From assembly GCF_020162115.1 (NCBI RefSeq), contig NZ_CP083911.1, forward strand, positions 1,736,001-1,800,000: DNA of 64,000 bases, written 5' to 3'. Under the pieces are notes generated by a model, which worked only from the letters and a program-made list of their open reading frames with translations, ran no database searches and had not been told where the DNA came from. The stretch's first letter is position 1; each line of letters opens with the position of its first letter. The stretch is from Tepidimonas taiwanensis. GTDB lineage: Bacteria; Pseudomonadota; Gammaproteobacteria; Burkholderiales; Burkholderiaceae_C. Below, piece by piece: positions 17,396 through 25,504 of the stretch. Made by a program: the position numbers and the translations under genes.

Positions 17396-17896
17396 ATGAG
17401 CACCGAGACCGAGACCTTTCCCGAGATCCCGCCGCTCGTCTGGAGCGACGCGCTCGCCACCGGCGACGGGCGCATGGACGAAACCCATCAGGAATTCGTC
17501 GAGCAGCTCGAGGCGCTGCGGGCGCTGCCGCACGACCAGCAGCTCGAACCCTACCGGGCGCTGGTCGCGCACACGGTCGAGCATTTCGAGCGCGAGGAGC
17601 GCTGGATGCTGGCGGTCGGCTTCACGGCCGACAACTGCCACGCCAGCCACCACCGCCACATCCTGGAAACGATGCGCGCGGTCGAAGAACACTACCTGCA
17701 GGGCGACCACGAGATCATCGACCGCATGGCAGCCGCCTTGGCCGAGTGGTTCCCGATGCACGCGCAGACCATGGACGCGGGTCTGGCACAACACATGCGC
17801 GCCGTCGGCTTCGACTCGCGTACCGAAACGCTGGCCGACCCGTCGCGCGTGCGGCCTGCGACGATGAGCGGCTGCGGCAGCGTGCAGTGCAGCTAA
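17396..17896 (+). CDS. Bacteriohemerythrin
   Basis: A single-domain hemerythrin of 166 residues that would bind O2 at a carboxylate-bridged di-iron site in the cytoplasm. The expected ligands appear in order: His in DETHQEF, His and Glu in HTVEHFEREERW, the HxxxH of SHHRH, and His/Asp in FPMHAQTMD. An extra C-terminal tail of about 35 residues contains three cysteines (GCGSVQCS region) and is not part of the fold. Typical roles are O2 storage or delivery in microaerophiles. The FNR-like palindrome just upstream would fit oxygen control. Confidence 0.9.
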   Translation: MSTETETFPEIPPLVWSDALATGDGRMDETHQEFVEQLEALRALPHDQQLEPYRALVAHTVEHFEREERWMLAVGFTADNCHASHHRHILETMRAVEEHYLQGDHEIIDRMAAALAEWFPMHAQTMDAGLAQHMRAVGFDSRTETLADPSRVRPATMSGCGSVQCS

Positions 17897-18013
17897 GACC
17901 ACCCGCCGGTCACGCGCTCGCCACGACGCGTCGTTTCTTCAACGGCGCAGTGTCGCATTTCACATGACACGGCGGGGGGCGGGCGCTACCATGCGCGCGG
18001 AAGGAGACCCCCC

Positions 18014-19168
18014 ATGCCCGTGATCACCTGCATCGAAGACCTGCGGCGGCTCGCGCAGCGGCGCGTGCCGCGCATGTTCTACGACTACGCCGACAGCGGC
18101 TCGTGGACCGAGAGCACCTATCGCGCCAACGAGGCCGACTTCCAGCCGATCCGGCTGCGGCAGCGCGTCGCCGTCAACATGGAAGGCCGCAGCACGCGCA
18201 CGACGATGGTCGGCCAGCCGGTGGCGATGCCCGTGGCGCTGGCACCGACCGGGCTGACCGGCATGCAGCACGCCGACGGCGAGATCCTCGCGGCCCGCGC
18301 CGCGCGCGCGTTCGGCGTGCCGTTCACGCTGTCGACGATGAGCATCTGCTCGATCGAGGACGTGGCGCAGCACGCGGGCGAGGGCTTTTGGTTCCAGCTC
18401 TACGTGATGCGCGACCGGGATTTCATCGAGCGGCTGATCGACCGCGCCAAGGCCGCCCGCTGCGGGGCGCTGGTGCTGACGCTGGACCTGCAAATCCTGG
18501 GCCAGCGCCACAAGGACCTGAAAAACGGCCTCTCCGCCCCGCCGAAGCTGACGCTGCCCAATATCCTCAACATGATGACCAAGCCGCGCTGGTGCCTGGG
18601 GATGCTCGGGACGCCGCGGCGTCAGTTCGGCAATATCGTCGGCCACGTCAAGGGTGTCGAGGACATGGGCAGCCTCTCCGCCTGGACCGCGCAGCAGTTC
18701 GATCCGCGCCTGAACTGGGGCGATGTCGAATGGATCAAGAAGCGCTGGGGCGGCAAGCTCATCCTCAAGGGCATCATGGACGTCGAGGACGCCAAACTCG
18801 CGGTCGATTCGGGTGCCGACGCCATCATTGTCAGCAACCACGGCGGCCGCCAGCTCGACGGCGCGGAATCGAGCATCCGGGCGCTGCCGCGCATCGTCGA
18901 CGCAGTGGGGTCGAAGATCGAGGTGCACCTGGACGGCGGCATCCGCAGCGGTCAGGACGTCCTCAAGGCCTGGGCGCTCGGGGCGCGCGGCACCTACATC
19001 GGCCGCGCCTTCCTGTACGGCCTGGGCGCGATGGGCGAGGCCGGCGTGACCAAGGTGCTGGAGATCATCCACAAGGAGCTCGATCTCACGATGGCCTTCA
19101 CCGGCCACACGAATATCGAGACCGTGGACCGCTCGATCCTGATCCCGGGTACCTACCCGACCGCCTGA
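18014..19168 (+). CDS. lldD: L-lactate dehydrogenase (FMN-dependent, alpha-hydroxy acid oxidase family)
   Basis: A protein of 384 residues, the family length. LldD oxidises L-lactate to pyruvate at the inner membrane face and passes electrons to quinone. Visible: the N-terminal DLRRLAQRRVPRMFYDYADSG, FMN-contacting ALAPTGLTG, and the signature SNHGGRQLD with catalytic His276, followed by DGGIRSGQDVLKA. AAGGAG lies six bases before the ATG. The gene is alone on its strand between hemerythrin and the convergent sox cluster. Related enzymes act on glycolate or mandelate, so the substrate is inferred. Confidence 0.88.
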   Translation: MPVITCIEDLRRLAQRRVPRMFYDYADSGSWTESTYRANEADFQPIRLRQRVAVNMEGRSTRTTMVGQPVAMPVALAPTGLTGMQHADGEILAARAARAFGVPFTLSTMSICSIEDVAQHAGEGFWFQLYVMRDRDFIERLIDRAKAARCGALVLTLDLQILGQRHKDLKNGLSAPPKLTLPNILNMMTKPRWCLGMLGTPRRQFGNIVGHVKGVEDMGSLSAWTAQQFDPRLNWGDVEWIKKRWGGKLILKGIMDVEDAKLAVDSGADAIIVSNHGGRQLDGAESSIRALPRIVDAVGSKIEVHLDGGIRSGQDVLKAWALGARGTYIGRAFLYGLGAMGEAGVTKVLEIIHKELDLTMAFTGHTNIETVDRSILIPGTYPTA

Positions 19169-19176
19169 TGGCCGAT

Positions 19177-19200
19177 GGGGGACGGACACGTCCGTCCCCC
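19177..19200. terminator. Perfect GC hairpin after lldD
   Basis: GGGGGACGGA and TCCGTCCCCC pair perfectly around CACG, eight bases after the lldD stop. No T-run follows, so it is either a weak terminator or an mRNA 3'-end stabiliser. Confidence 0.5.
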
Positions 19201-19238
19201 AGCACCGCGCCTAAACCCACTGCTGCGGCCTTGTACCG

Positions 19239-19294
19239 CCCCCTTGACACGAGGGGGCTGAGCGAGGCGGCATCAAGCCGCAACGTGTCAAGGG
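19239..19294. repeat. Structured intergenic element with competing hairpins
   Basis: Outer arms CCCTTGACACG (19241-19251) and CGTGTCAAGGG (19284-19294) are perfect inverted repeats of 11 bases. Between them lies GCGGC-ATCAA-GCCGC (19267-19281). The left arm can instead fold with AGGGGG at 19252-19257. The element lies between convergent lldD and soxB. Otherwise 19201-19435 holds nothing recognisable. Confidence 0.5.
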
Positions 19295-19435
19295 CCGCCC
19301 CCAACACCAGAGCGCTGGAAGATCAATGCCCGGCACCACGCATCGGCGGCACCGTCGCCGGCGCGCAAGACCGGCGTCGACGACGGGCAGAGGCCCTTGG
19401 CTGGCACGACACAGGTCGCGACCAGCACACCAACC

Positions 19436-21166
19436 TCAGGCCGCGAGGCCCGGGTTGCCCGCCATGCTGAGGATCTTCGGCGTGTTGATCCGCACGTTGC
19501 GGATCACCTTCTTGTCGCGCAGGTAGGTCGATACCACGTCCCAGATCGGCTCGGCGGTGCCCTGCACGCCTTCCTGCACCGAGGCCCAGCCGGCGACCTT
19601 GATCTTCTTGTCGGCCGCCAGCGGCTCGCCCTTGAAGCGCAGGTCTTGGATGCGCTGGCCGGCCGGCGCGGTCGGGTCGATCGTGTAGGTCAGGCCGCCG
19701 ACGCGCACCATGTCGCCCCCCTGCTGGTAATACGGGTCGGGGTTGAACAGGTTGTCGGCGATATCTTCCATGATCTCCTTGATCTGGGCGCCGGTGAACT
19801 CGTTGAGCGTGGTGGTCGGGTAGGTCAGCGCCATCTGGTCCATCATGCGCTCGTAGGTGATCACGTCGCCCGGCAGCAGGCTGGTACCCCAACGCACCCC
19901 CGGCGAGAACGCCGCGTCCGCCCCCTTGACCTCCATCAGCGCGTCCAGGATCACCTGGTCCCACGACCCGTTGAAGTTGCCACGGCGGTACAGCAAGTCC
20001 TCGGTGACGGCGAGCTTTTCTTCCAGCTTGGCCTTGTACGGGGCGCGCACCTGCTCGATGAACGCCGCCATCTCACGGTCCGCCGGCAGCAGGTTGGAAA
20101 ACACCGGCAGCAGCTTGTAGCGGAAGTCGCGCACCTTGCCGTCGCGCACGTCGAAGTCGAGCACGCCGAGGAACTTGCCGTTGGAGCCGGCGTTGGTCAC
20201 CAGCGTCTGGCCGCCGGCGTTCTTGACGATGACCGGTGCCGGCATGCCGTCGTGCGTGTGGCCGCCGAGGATGGCGTCGACGCCGCGCACGCGCGAGGCC
20301 ATCTTGATGTCCACATCCATGCCGTTGTGCGACAGCACGACGACGACCTGCGCCCCCTTGGCGCGCACCTCGTCGACCATCTTTTGCAGGTGGTCGTCAC
20401 GGATGCCGAAGGTCCAGTCGGGCACCATCCAGCGCGGGTTGGCGATCGGCGTGTACGGGAAGGCCTGACCGATCACCGCAACGGGGATGCCGTTCTGCTC
20501 CTTGATCACGTAGGGCTCGAACACGAGCTCCTCGAAGTCCGCCGTCTTGACGTTGTGCGCGACGAAGTCGATGTGACCCTTGAAGTCTTTCTCGACGATT
20601 TCCTTGACGCGCTGCGCCCCGAAGGTGAACTCCCAATGCGGGGTCATGATATTGACGCCGAGCCGCTTGCAGGCGTCCACCATGTCCTGCGCATTGGTCC
20701 ACAGCGATGTCGCCGACCCCTGCCAGGTGTCGCCGCCGTCGCACAGCAGCGCGTGCGGACGGCTGGCGCGCAGCATCTTCACCAGCGTCGCCAGGTGAGC
20801 GAAACCCCCGACCTTGCCATAGGTCTTGGCCGCGCGGCTGAAGTCCAGATACGTGAAGGCGTGCGCCTCGGGCGTGCCCGGCCGGATGCCGAAGTGCTTG
20901 AGCAGGTGCTCACCGACGAGGTGCGGCGGACGCCCCTTCGCGTCGGCGACACCGAGGTTGACGCTGGGCTCGCGGAAATAGACCGGGATGAGCTGCGCGT
21001 GGCAGTCGGTGAAATGCAGGAAGCTGACGTTGCCGAACTTCGGCACGTCGTACAGACGGTGCACGGCACCGGGCTTCGCAGCCAGGACGTCCTCGTGGGC
21101 GATGGTCATGCCCGACGCGCTGGCCACGGCCAGCACCTGCAGAAACTCGCGGCGGCTGAGACTCAT
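19436..21166 (-). CDS. soxB: Thiosulfohydrolase SoxB
   Basis: A periplasmic enzyme of 576 residues that hydrolyses the terminal sulfonate (as sulfate) from thiosulfate bound to the SoxY carrier. The N-terminus MSLSRREFLQVL is a Tat signal. The metallophosphoesterase-like di-manganese site is seen as HFTDCHAQL (Asp54, His56), CDGGDTWQG and GGHTHDG, with the 5'-nucleotidase C-terminal domain following. GAGGAA precedes the ATG. It is the last gene of the minus-strand sox cluster, but a terminator-like hairpin lies between it and soxZ, and soxAX, which usually sit here, are missing. Confidence 0.95.
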   Translation of the reverse strand: MSLSRREFLQVLAVASASGMTIAHEDVLAAKPGAVHRLYDVPKFGNVSFLHFTDCHAQLIPVYFREPSVNLGVADAKGRPPHLVGEHLLKHFGIRPGTPEAHAFTYLDFSRAAKTYGKVGGFAHLATLVKMLRASRPHALLCDGGDTWQGSATSLWTNAQDMVDACKRLGVNIMTPHWEFTFGAQRVKEIVEKDFKGHIDFVAHNVKTADFEELVFEPYVIKEQNGIPVAVIGQAFPYTPIANPRWMVPDWTFGIRDDHLQKMVDEVRAKGAQVVVVLSHNGMDVDIKMASRVRGVDAILGGHTHDGMPAPVIVKNAGGQTLVTNAGSNGKFLGVLDFDVRDGKVRDFRYKLLPVFSNLLPADREMAAFIEQVRAPYKAKLEEKLAVTEDLLYRRGNFNGSWDQVILDALMEVKGADAAFSPGVRWGTSLLPGDVITYERMMDQMALTYPTTTLNEFTGAQIKEIMEDIADNLFNPDPYYQQGGDMVRVGGLTYTIDPTAPAGQRIQDLRFKGEPLAADKKIKVAGWASVQEGVQGTAEPIWDVVSTYLRDKKVIRNVRINTPKILSMAGNPGLAA

Positions 21167-21210
21167 GTTGGGGGTTCCTCTGAGGGGGCGACGCGCGCCC
21201 GAAAAACGAA

Positions 21211-21238
21211 GGCCAGCGGGCCACTGGCACCGCTGGCC
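21211..21238 (-). terminator. Terminator-like hairpin between soxZ and soxB
   Basis: On the minus strand GGCCAGCGG and CCGCTGGCC form a nine-base stem around a ten-base loop, followed by TTCGTTTTTCG. It would end or attenuate transcription after soxZ and before soxB. Confidence 0.6.
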
Positions 21239-21287
21239 CAACGAGGGCCGCGTGCAGCCGCGGCCCAGGGGCACCCGTCGAACGGGA

Positions 21288-21599
21288 TCACGCGATGGTG
21301 GCTTCGTCGGTGCGGGACTCGCCCTTGTTGTCGGTCCACTTGACGACCACCTTGTCGCCCTTGGCCGCACCCTTGAACTTGAAGCTCAGAAACGGGTTCT
21401 GCGACACCGCCCCGCTCCACATCGCCTTGAGCACTTCCCGTCCGTTGTGCGTGGCCACCACGTCCGTGATGTAGTGCGCCGGCACCAGGTTGCCCGACGC
21501 ATCGCGCCGCGTCCCCGGCTCCATCACGTGGCTCATCAACACCCGCACCGTCGTCACCCCACCGGCCTCGTTGGCCCGAATGCGCATCGGATCTGCCAT
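21288..21599 (-). CDS. soxZ: Sulfur-oxidation carrier subunit SoxZ
   Basis: A 103-residue partner of SoxY. SoxYZ carries the sulfur intermediates covalently in the periplasm through the oxidation cycle. Recognised from the start MADPMRIRANEAGGVTTVRVLM, the conserved SHVMEPGTRRD, and FKFKGAAKGDKVVVKWTDNKG. As expected it has no signal peptide, since it is exported together with SoxY by Tat. Downstream of soxY by 51 bases. Confidence 0.95.
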   Translation of the reverse strand: MADPMRIRANEAGGVTTVRVLMSHVMEPGTRRDASGNLVPAHYITDVVATHNGREVLKAMWSGAVSQNPFLSFKFKGAAKGDKVVVKWTDNKGESRTDEATIA

Positions 21600-21650
21600 G
21601 ACTCTTACTCCTTGTTCGCTTGCGTTCGTGCTGTTTGCGCTCAGCGGCCA

Positions 21651-22103
21651 TCAGCCACCGCAGCCACCCAGCGTCACCTTCGTCTCTTTCACCGCCGAGT
21701 ACAGCTTGCCGTCGGCCTTGACCACCGCCAGCACGTTGGTGCTCTGCCCCATCTTCAGCCGCGTCTGCACGTCCGCTTCCGTGCCCGCCGGAATCATGAA
21801 CGCCGCCGCCAGCGGCGTCGGGTTCTTCTCCACCAGCAGGTAGATCTCGGTCGTGTTGGGGATCTTGCTCACCGCCCCCACCGGCACCACGGCACCGTTT
21901 TCCGCAATGTCCGGCGAGATGATTTGCACCTGATCGCTCGTGGCCGGCTGACCGCCCACGGCCTTGAGCGCATCGGCCAGGCTCTTGGCCGCAAAACCGT
22001 CGCGGCTCATCGCCTGCGCCTGCTCGGCCGTCACCAGACCCAGCGACACCAGCGTCGCCAGCGCTCCGCCGGCCTTGAGCACGGCGCGTCGATTCTGTTT
22101 CAT
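21651..22103 (-). CDS. soxY: Sulfur carrier protein SoxY
   Basis: A protein of 150 residues ending in GGCGG, the swinging-arm motif whose Cys148 bonds thiosulfate and later sulfur intermediates. The N-terminus MKQNRRAVLKAGGALATLVS is a Tat signal carrying NRRAVLK. The sequence between is the SoxY immunoglobulin-like fold. Next to soxZ, as in all known sox clusters. A typical GGAGCGAAAG lies just before the ATG. Confidence 0.95.
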   Translation of the reverse strand: MKQNRRAVLKAGGALATLVSLGLVTAEQAQAMSRDGFAAKSLADALKAVGGQPATSDQVQIISPDIAENGAVVPVGAVSKIPNTTEIYLLVEKNPTPLAAAFMIPAGTEADVQTRLKMGQSTNVLAVVKADGKLYSAVKETKVTLGGCGG

Positions 22104-22155
22104 CTTTCGCTCCTGTTCACGTCAAAAGTCACACAGACCGCCCAGCGGGCGGCCC

Positions 22156-22482
22156 TCACTTGTCGGGCGCGCCGGCCAGCACCCATTCGGCCAGCAGCTT
22201 GGCGTCATTGTCACTCAAGCCCGCCTGCGCCGGCATCGGCACCGGCCCCCACTTGCCCGCGCCTCCCTTCTTGATCGAAGCGGCGAGCTCCTCCGGCTTC
22301 ATGCCCTTGTATTTGTTGGCGATGTCCTTGTACGCGGGGCCGACCATTTTCTTGTCCACGGCGTGACACCCCATGCAGGCGTTCTTCTGTGCCAGCGCTT
22401 TGGCCGCCGCCGCGTCGAGCGCGTACAGCGGGGTGGTCAGGCTGGCCAGACCGGCCGCCCACAGAACGAGGGTTTTGCGCAT
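22156..22482 (-). CDS. Small periplasmic cytochrome c (class I)
   Basis: A 108-residue monohaem cytochrome. A signal peptide (MRKTLVLWAAGLASLTTPLYA) is followed by the haem-binding CMGCH and a distal methionine in PVPMPAQAGLSD. It resembles c551/c552-type electron carriers. It lies between soxD and soxY on the same strand, so it may take electrons from SoxCD or the Sox core to a terminal oxidase; that is inference. AGGAGAC lies just before the ATG. It resembles the C-terminal haem domain of the adjacent SoxD, suggesting duplication. Confidence 0.88.
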   Translation of the reverse strand: MRKTLVLWAAGLASLTTPLYALDAAAAKALAQKNACMGCHAVDKKMVGPAYKDIANKYKGMKPEELAASIKKGGAGKWGPVPMPAQAGLSDNDAKLLAEWVLAGAPDK

Positions 22483-22561
22483 CGGTTGTCTCCTGTCGTC
22501 GTCGATCGTTGGGAGGGAAATACGGCCCGCCTGCGTTGGATGCGTCGACGGGCCGCAGGGT

Positions 22562-23668
22562 TCACTTGGCGCCGGCAGCGATCCAGGCCGCGATCGCCTT
22601 GGCGTCGGCGTCGCTGACCTGCGGCTGCGGCGGCATCGGGATCGCGCCGTACACGCCCTGGCCGCCGTTCTTGATCTTGCCGACCAGGTAGGCCTCGAGG
22701 TCGGCCTTGCCCTTGTGCTTGGCCGCCACCTCGCGGTACGACGGGCCGACAATCTTGTTGGCCACGCCGTGGCAGGCGGTGCAGGCGTTCTTGTTGAGCA
22801 GCGCGGTGACGTCCGCCCCACCGCCAGCGGCCGGGGCCGCCGCGGCGGGCGCCGGCGCGGCCATCGACACCTTCTGCGTCAGCGGCTCCTTGCGCGGGGG
22901 CTTGGTGGTGTCCCAGCCGCGCATCGGCCCGATCAGGCGCTGCTGCTCGAACAGGTTGCCGTGCGCGTCGCGCATATTCTCCGGCAGCATCGACTTGATG
23001 TCGCCTTCGATCGGGCAGTTGTTCATGCAGCGCGTGTTGCGCACGTCCGGCTTGCCGCTGAACGCGTAGTTGGGCAGCCACAGGCCGTGGTCGGTCGTCA
23101 TGCCGTTGCGGTTGGGCATGCGCTTTTGCACCTCGGCGATGTTCTGGTCGCTGAGCACAAAGTCCTCGGGGACGATGTCCCCCAGGTGCAGGATATAGGC
23201 GACTACGCCGTAGACATCTTCCACCGACAGCGACTTGGGCGCGTTCCACGGCATTGCGCGGTTGATGTAGTCCCACAGCGTGGACACGGTGGGCACCTTC
23301 ATCAGCGTGGTGCGCTGCGGAAACGCCGCCTCCAGTCGCAGGTTGGCCACGCGACCGGTCTCGATGTCCTTCTTGGTCGTGCCGCCGACGATCGGGGTGA
23401 AGACCTCGTTGGACTCACCGAACTCGCCGTGGCACGACGCGCATTTGGCCATCCAGACTTCTTCGCCGTGCTTGACCGAACCGGACCCCTTGGGCAGCCC
23501 CTTGAAGTCGGGCCGCACGTCGATGTCCCACGCCTTGATCTCGGCGGGTGTCGGTGCGCGCCCGAGGTCGGCCCAGGGCTTGTTGGCGTGGGCGGCACCC
23601 GCGGCACCGGCCAGCAGGGACGCGGCGACGGCGGCGGCGCGGAGGTTGGTCGAAAAACGCTTGTTCAT
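22562..23668 (-). CDS. soxD: Sulfur dehydrogenase dihaem cytochrome subunit SoxD
   Basis: A protein of 368 residues with an N-terminal signal peptide (to about residue 28) and two haem c sites, CASCH (76-80) and CTACH (296-300), joined by an Ala/Pro-rich linker. With SoxC it forms Sox(CD)2, which oxidises the sulfane sulfur left on SoxY and lets thiosulfate be fully oxidised without sulfur globules. Its ATG overlaps the soxC stop in ATGA. The four-cysteine-containing middle (RCMNNCP) is also found in SoxD homologues. Confidence 0.93.
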   Translation of the reverse strand: MNKRFSTNLRAAAVAASLLAGAAGAAHANKPWADLGRAPTPAEIKAWDIDVRPDFKGLPKGSGSVKHGEEVWMAKCASCHGEFGESNEVFTPIVGGTTKKDIETGRVANLRLEAAFPQRTTLMKVPTVSTLWDYINRAMPWNAPKSLSVEDVYGVVAYILHLGDIVPEDFVLSDQNIAEVQKRMPNRNGMTTDHGLWLPNYAFSGKPDVRNTRCMNNCPIEGDIKSMLPENMRDAHGNLFEQQRLIGPMRGWDTTKPPRKEPLTQKVSMAAPAPAAAAPAAGGGADVTALLNKNACTACHGVANKIVGPSYREVAAKHKGKADLEAYLVGKIKNGGQGVYGAIPMPPQPQVSDADAKAIAAWIAAGAK

Positions 23669-25011
23669 CAGTACACCTGCACGTTGGAGACTTCGCCGTT
23701 TTCGGACACCAGCCAGCTCTGGATGGCGTTGTTGTGGTAGATCGAGCGCGTGCCGCGCACCGCGCGCAACTGGTTGATCTTGGGCTGCACGTAGCCGGTG
23801 GAGTCGATCGCGCGGCTCTGCAGGATCGCGGGCTTGCCGTCCCACACCCAGTCGAAGTTGAAGCGCGTGAACGCCTTGGGCAGGATGGGCTTTTCCAGCC
23901 GCGCCGGCCGCCACGTGCGGCCGCCGTCCACCGACACGTCGACCGCCTTGATCGTGCCGCGGCCGGACCAGGCCAGGCCCGAGATGTTGTAGTAGCCGCG
24001 GTCGAGCAGGGTCTGGCCGCCCGACGGGGTGGTGATGACGCTCTTGCACTCCTGGATGCCGCTGTACTGGCGGTGCAAGCCGTTGGGCAGCAGGTCGATG
24101 TAGTGGATCGACTCGTCTTTGGTACCCCAGGGCTTGTCGCCGACTTCGATGCGGCGCAGGTATTTGACGGAGCTGACCGCCTGCACGCCGGGCACGATCA
24201 GACGCAGCGGGTAGCCGTTTTCCGGCCGCAGCATCTCACCGTTCTGGCCCCAGGCGACGATCACGTCGTCCAGCGCCAGCTCGATCGGGATGGTGCGCGT
24301 CATCGACGAGCCATCCGCGCCCTCGGCGAGCACGTACTTGGCGCGCTTGCGGTCGATGCCGCACATGTCGAGCAGCGTGGACAGCAGCACGCCGGTCCAC
24401 TCCGAGCAGCTGCACATCCCGTGCGTGTACTGCACCGTCGGCACGGCGACGTTGCCCCACTCCATCGCGGTGTTGGCGCCGCACTCGAGGAAGTGGATGC
24501 GCGACACGCTGGGCAGGCGCATCAGCTCGTCCATCGTGAACACGCGCGGCCGCTTGATGAGGCCGTCGTCGCCGTGGATCATCAGGCGGTGCTTGGAGGG
24601 ATCGATGTCCCACCAGCCCTGGTGGTGACGTTCGAAGTGCAGGCCGCTGGGGGTGATGATGCCGAACAGCCCCTGCAGCGGGGTGAACGACACCGACGCC
24701 TGCGACACGCGCGTCAGCCCCGGGCTTTCACGGCGCTGCAGGTTGGCTTCCCACTTGCTGGGCATACCGTAGCCGCGCGCGGCCACGGGCTGGCCCAGCC
24801 CGGTGGTGTGCTCGGGCAGCTTCAGGATCGCGTCCTCGCCCTCGGGCGCGGCGACGGCCTTGCCGGCAGCAACGGCACCGGCCCCCATCGCCAGGGCCTT
24901 GGCCATGAAGCTGCGGCGCGCCTTGCGCGCCTGCTCGAGCAGCTCCGGACTCAGATGGTTCTCGGGCGCGGGCAGAACCCGGCCGACGACTTCGCGCAGG
25001 TTTTCAGACAC
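23668..25011 (-). CDS. soxC: Sulfur dehydrogenase molybdenum subunit SoxC
   Basis: A molybdopterin enzyme of 447 residues in the sulfite oxidase family. The Tat signal has ARRSFMAKAL (residues 31-40). The molybdenum-ligating Cys177 lies in HFLECGANT, followed by the CSCSEWTG region and a C-terminal dimerisation domain. The preferred start is the GTG at 25011, giving MSENLREVVGRVLPAPEN as in SoxC homologues and placed behind AAGGAAG; a TTG at 25032 would add seven residues. It overlaps the upstream regulator gene by eight bases. Confidence 0.94.
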   Translation of the reverse strand: MSENLREVVGRVLPAPENHLSPELLEQARKARRSFMAKALAMGAGAVAAGKAVAAPEGEDAILKLPEHTTGLGQPVAARGYGMPSKWEANLQRRESPGLTRVSQASVSFTPLQGLFGIITPSGLHFERHHQGWWDIDPSKHRLMIHGDDGLIKRPRVFTMDELMRLPSVSRIHFLECGANTAMEWGNVAVPTVQYTHGMCSCSEWTGVLLSTLLDMCGIDRKRAKYVLAEGADGSSMTRTIPIELALDDVIVAWGQNGEMLRPENGYPLRLIVPGVQAVSSVKYLRRIEVGDKPWGTKDESIHYIDLLPNGLHRQYSGIQECKSVITTPSGGQTLLDRGYYNISGLAWSGRGTIKAVDVSVDGGRTWRPARLEKPILPKAFTRFNFDWVWDGKPAILQSRAIDSTGYVQPKINQLRAVRGTRSIYHNNAIQSWLVSENGEVSNVQVY

Positions 25012-25408
25012 TGGTTGCTTCCTTCGACTCAAAGGGGAACACCGACACCGGCCGATCGCGACCGCACCCTACCCCTCGCTCCGGGTGCGACTGCCCCACC
25101 AACGCCTGCTGCGAGATCAGGCGGCACATGTCCCAGTAGGGCGAACGCGCCACCCGATAGAAAACCCGAGTCCCCTCCCGTCGACGCACCAGCAGGCCAG
25201 CCTGATGCAGCCGGGCCAGGTGGCGCGAGACGTTGGCCTGCGCCAAGCCCGTGGCCTCCATGATGTCGTTGACGCACCGCTCGGATTCGCACACCGCATG
25301 CAGGATGCGCAACCGCGCCGGCTCCGCCAGCACGCTGAAACACCGTGCCACCGCTTCGAAGACGGGCTGCAGGGTGTCCATCGCGACGGGCGTCGTGGTT
25401 GCGTTCAC
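25004..25408 (-). CDS. ArsR-family transcriptional regulator of the sox cluster
   Basis: A winged-helix repressor of about 134 residues. The core reads FSVLAEPARLRILHAVCESERCVNDIM, then the recognition helix QANVSRHLARLHQAGLL and the wing REGTRVFYRV, the ArsR/SmtB pattern. It starts the minus-strand sox operon and overlaps soxC, so it likely responds to sulfur compounds as SoxR does in other bacteria; that role is inferred. Cys residues in CESERC and near the C-terminus (VGCG) could be redox sensors. Start taken at GTG 25408; ATG 25381 is the alternative. Confidence 0.82.
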   Translation of the reverse strand: MNATTTPVAMDTLQPVFEAVARCFSVLAEPARLRILHAVCESERCVNDIMEATGLAQANVSRHLARLHQAGLLVRRREGTRVFYRVARSPYWDMCRLISQQALVGQSHPERGVGCGRDRPVSVFPFESKEATSV

Positions 25409-25431
25409 ACCCCGCAGTATATGATTGAATG

Positions 25432-25447
25432 CGAATATGGTTATTCG
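25432..25447. promoter_or_regulatory. Candidate ArsR operator before the sox regulator
   Basis: CGAATA-TGGT-TATTCG, a perfect 6-4-6 palindrome in an AT-rich patch 24 bases upstream of the regulator start. A TATACT on the minus strand (25416-25421) lies between it and the gene and could be the -10. The placement fits autoregulation of the sox operon. Confidence 0.6.
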
Positions 25448-25504
25448 TACAAACCCTAAGCTCACCGCCTGGGCACGCTGAGCCCGGGCACCCCGGGCCG
25501 GGGT

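Noticed and set aside
19397..21343. A 648-codon plus-strand frame opposite soxB
   Set aside because: SoxB on the minus strand has a Tat signal and all metal-binding motifs. The plus frame is a GC shadow.
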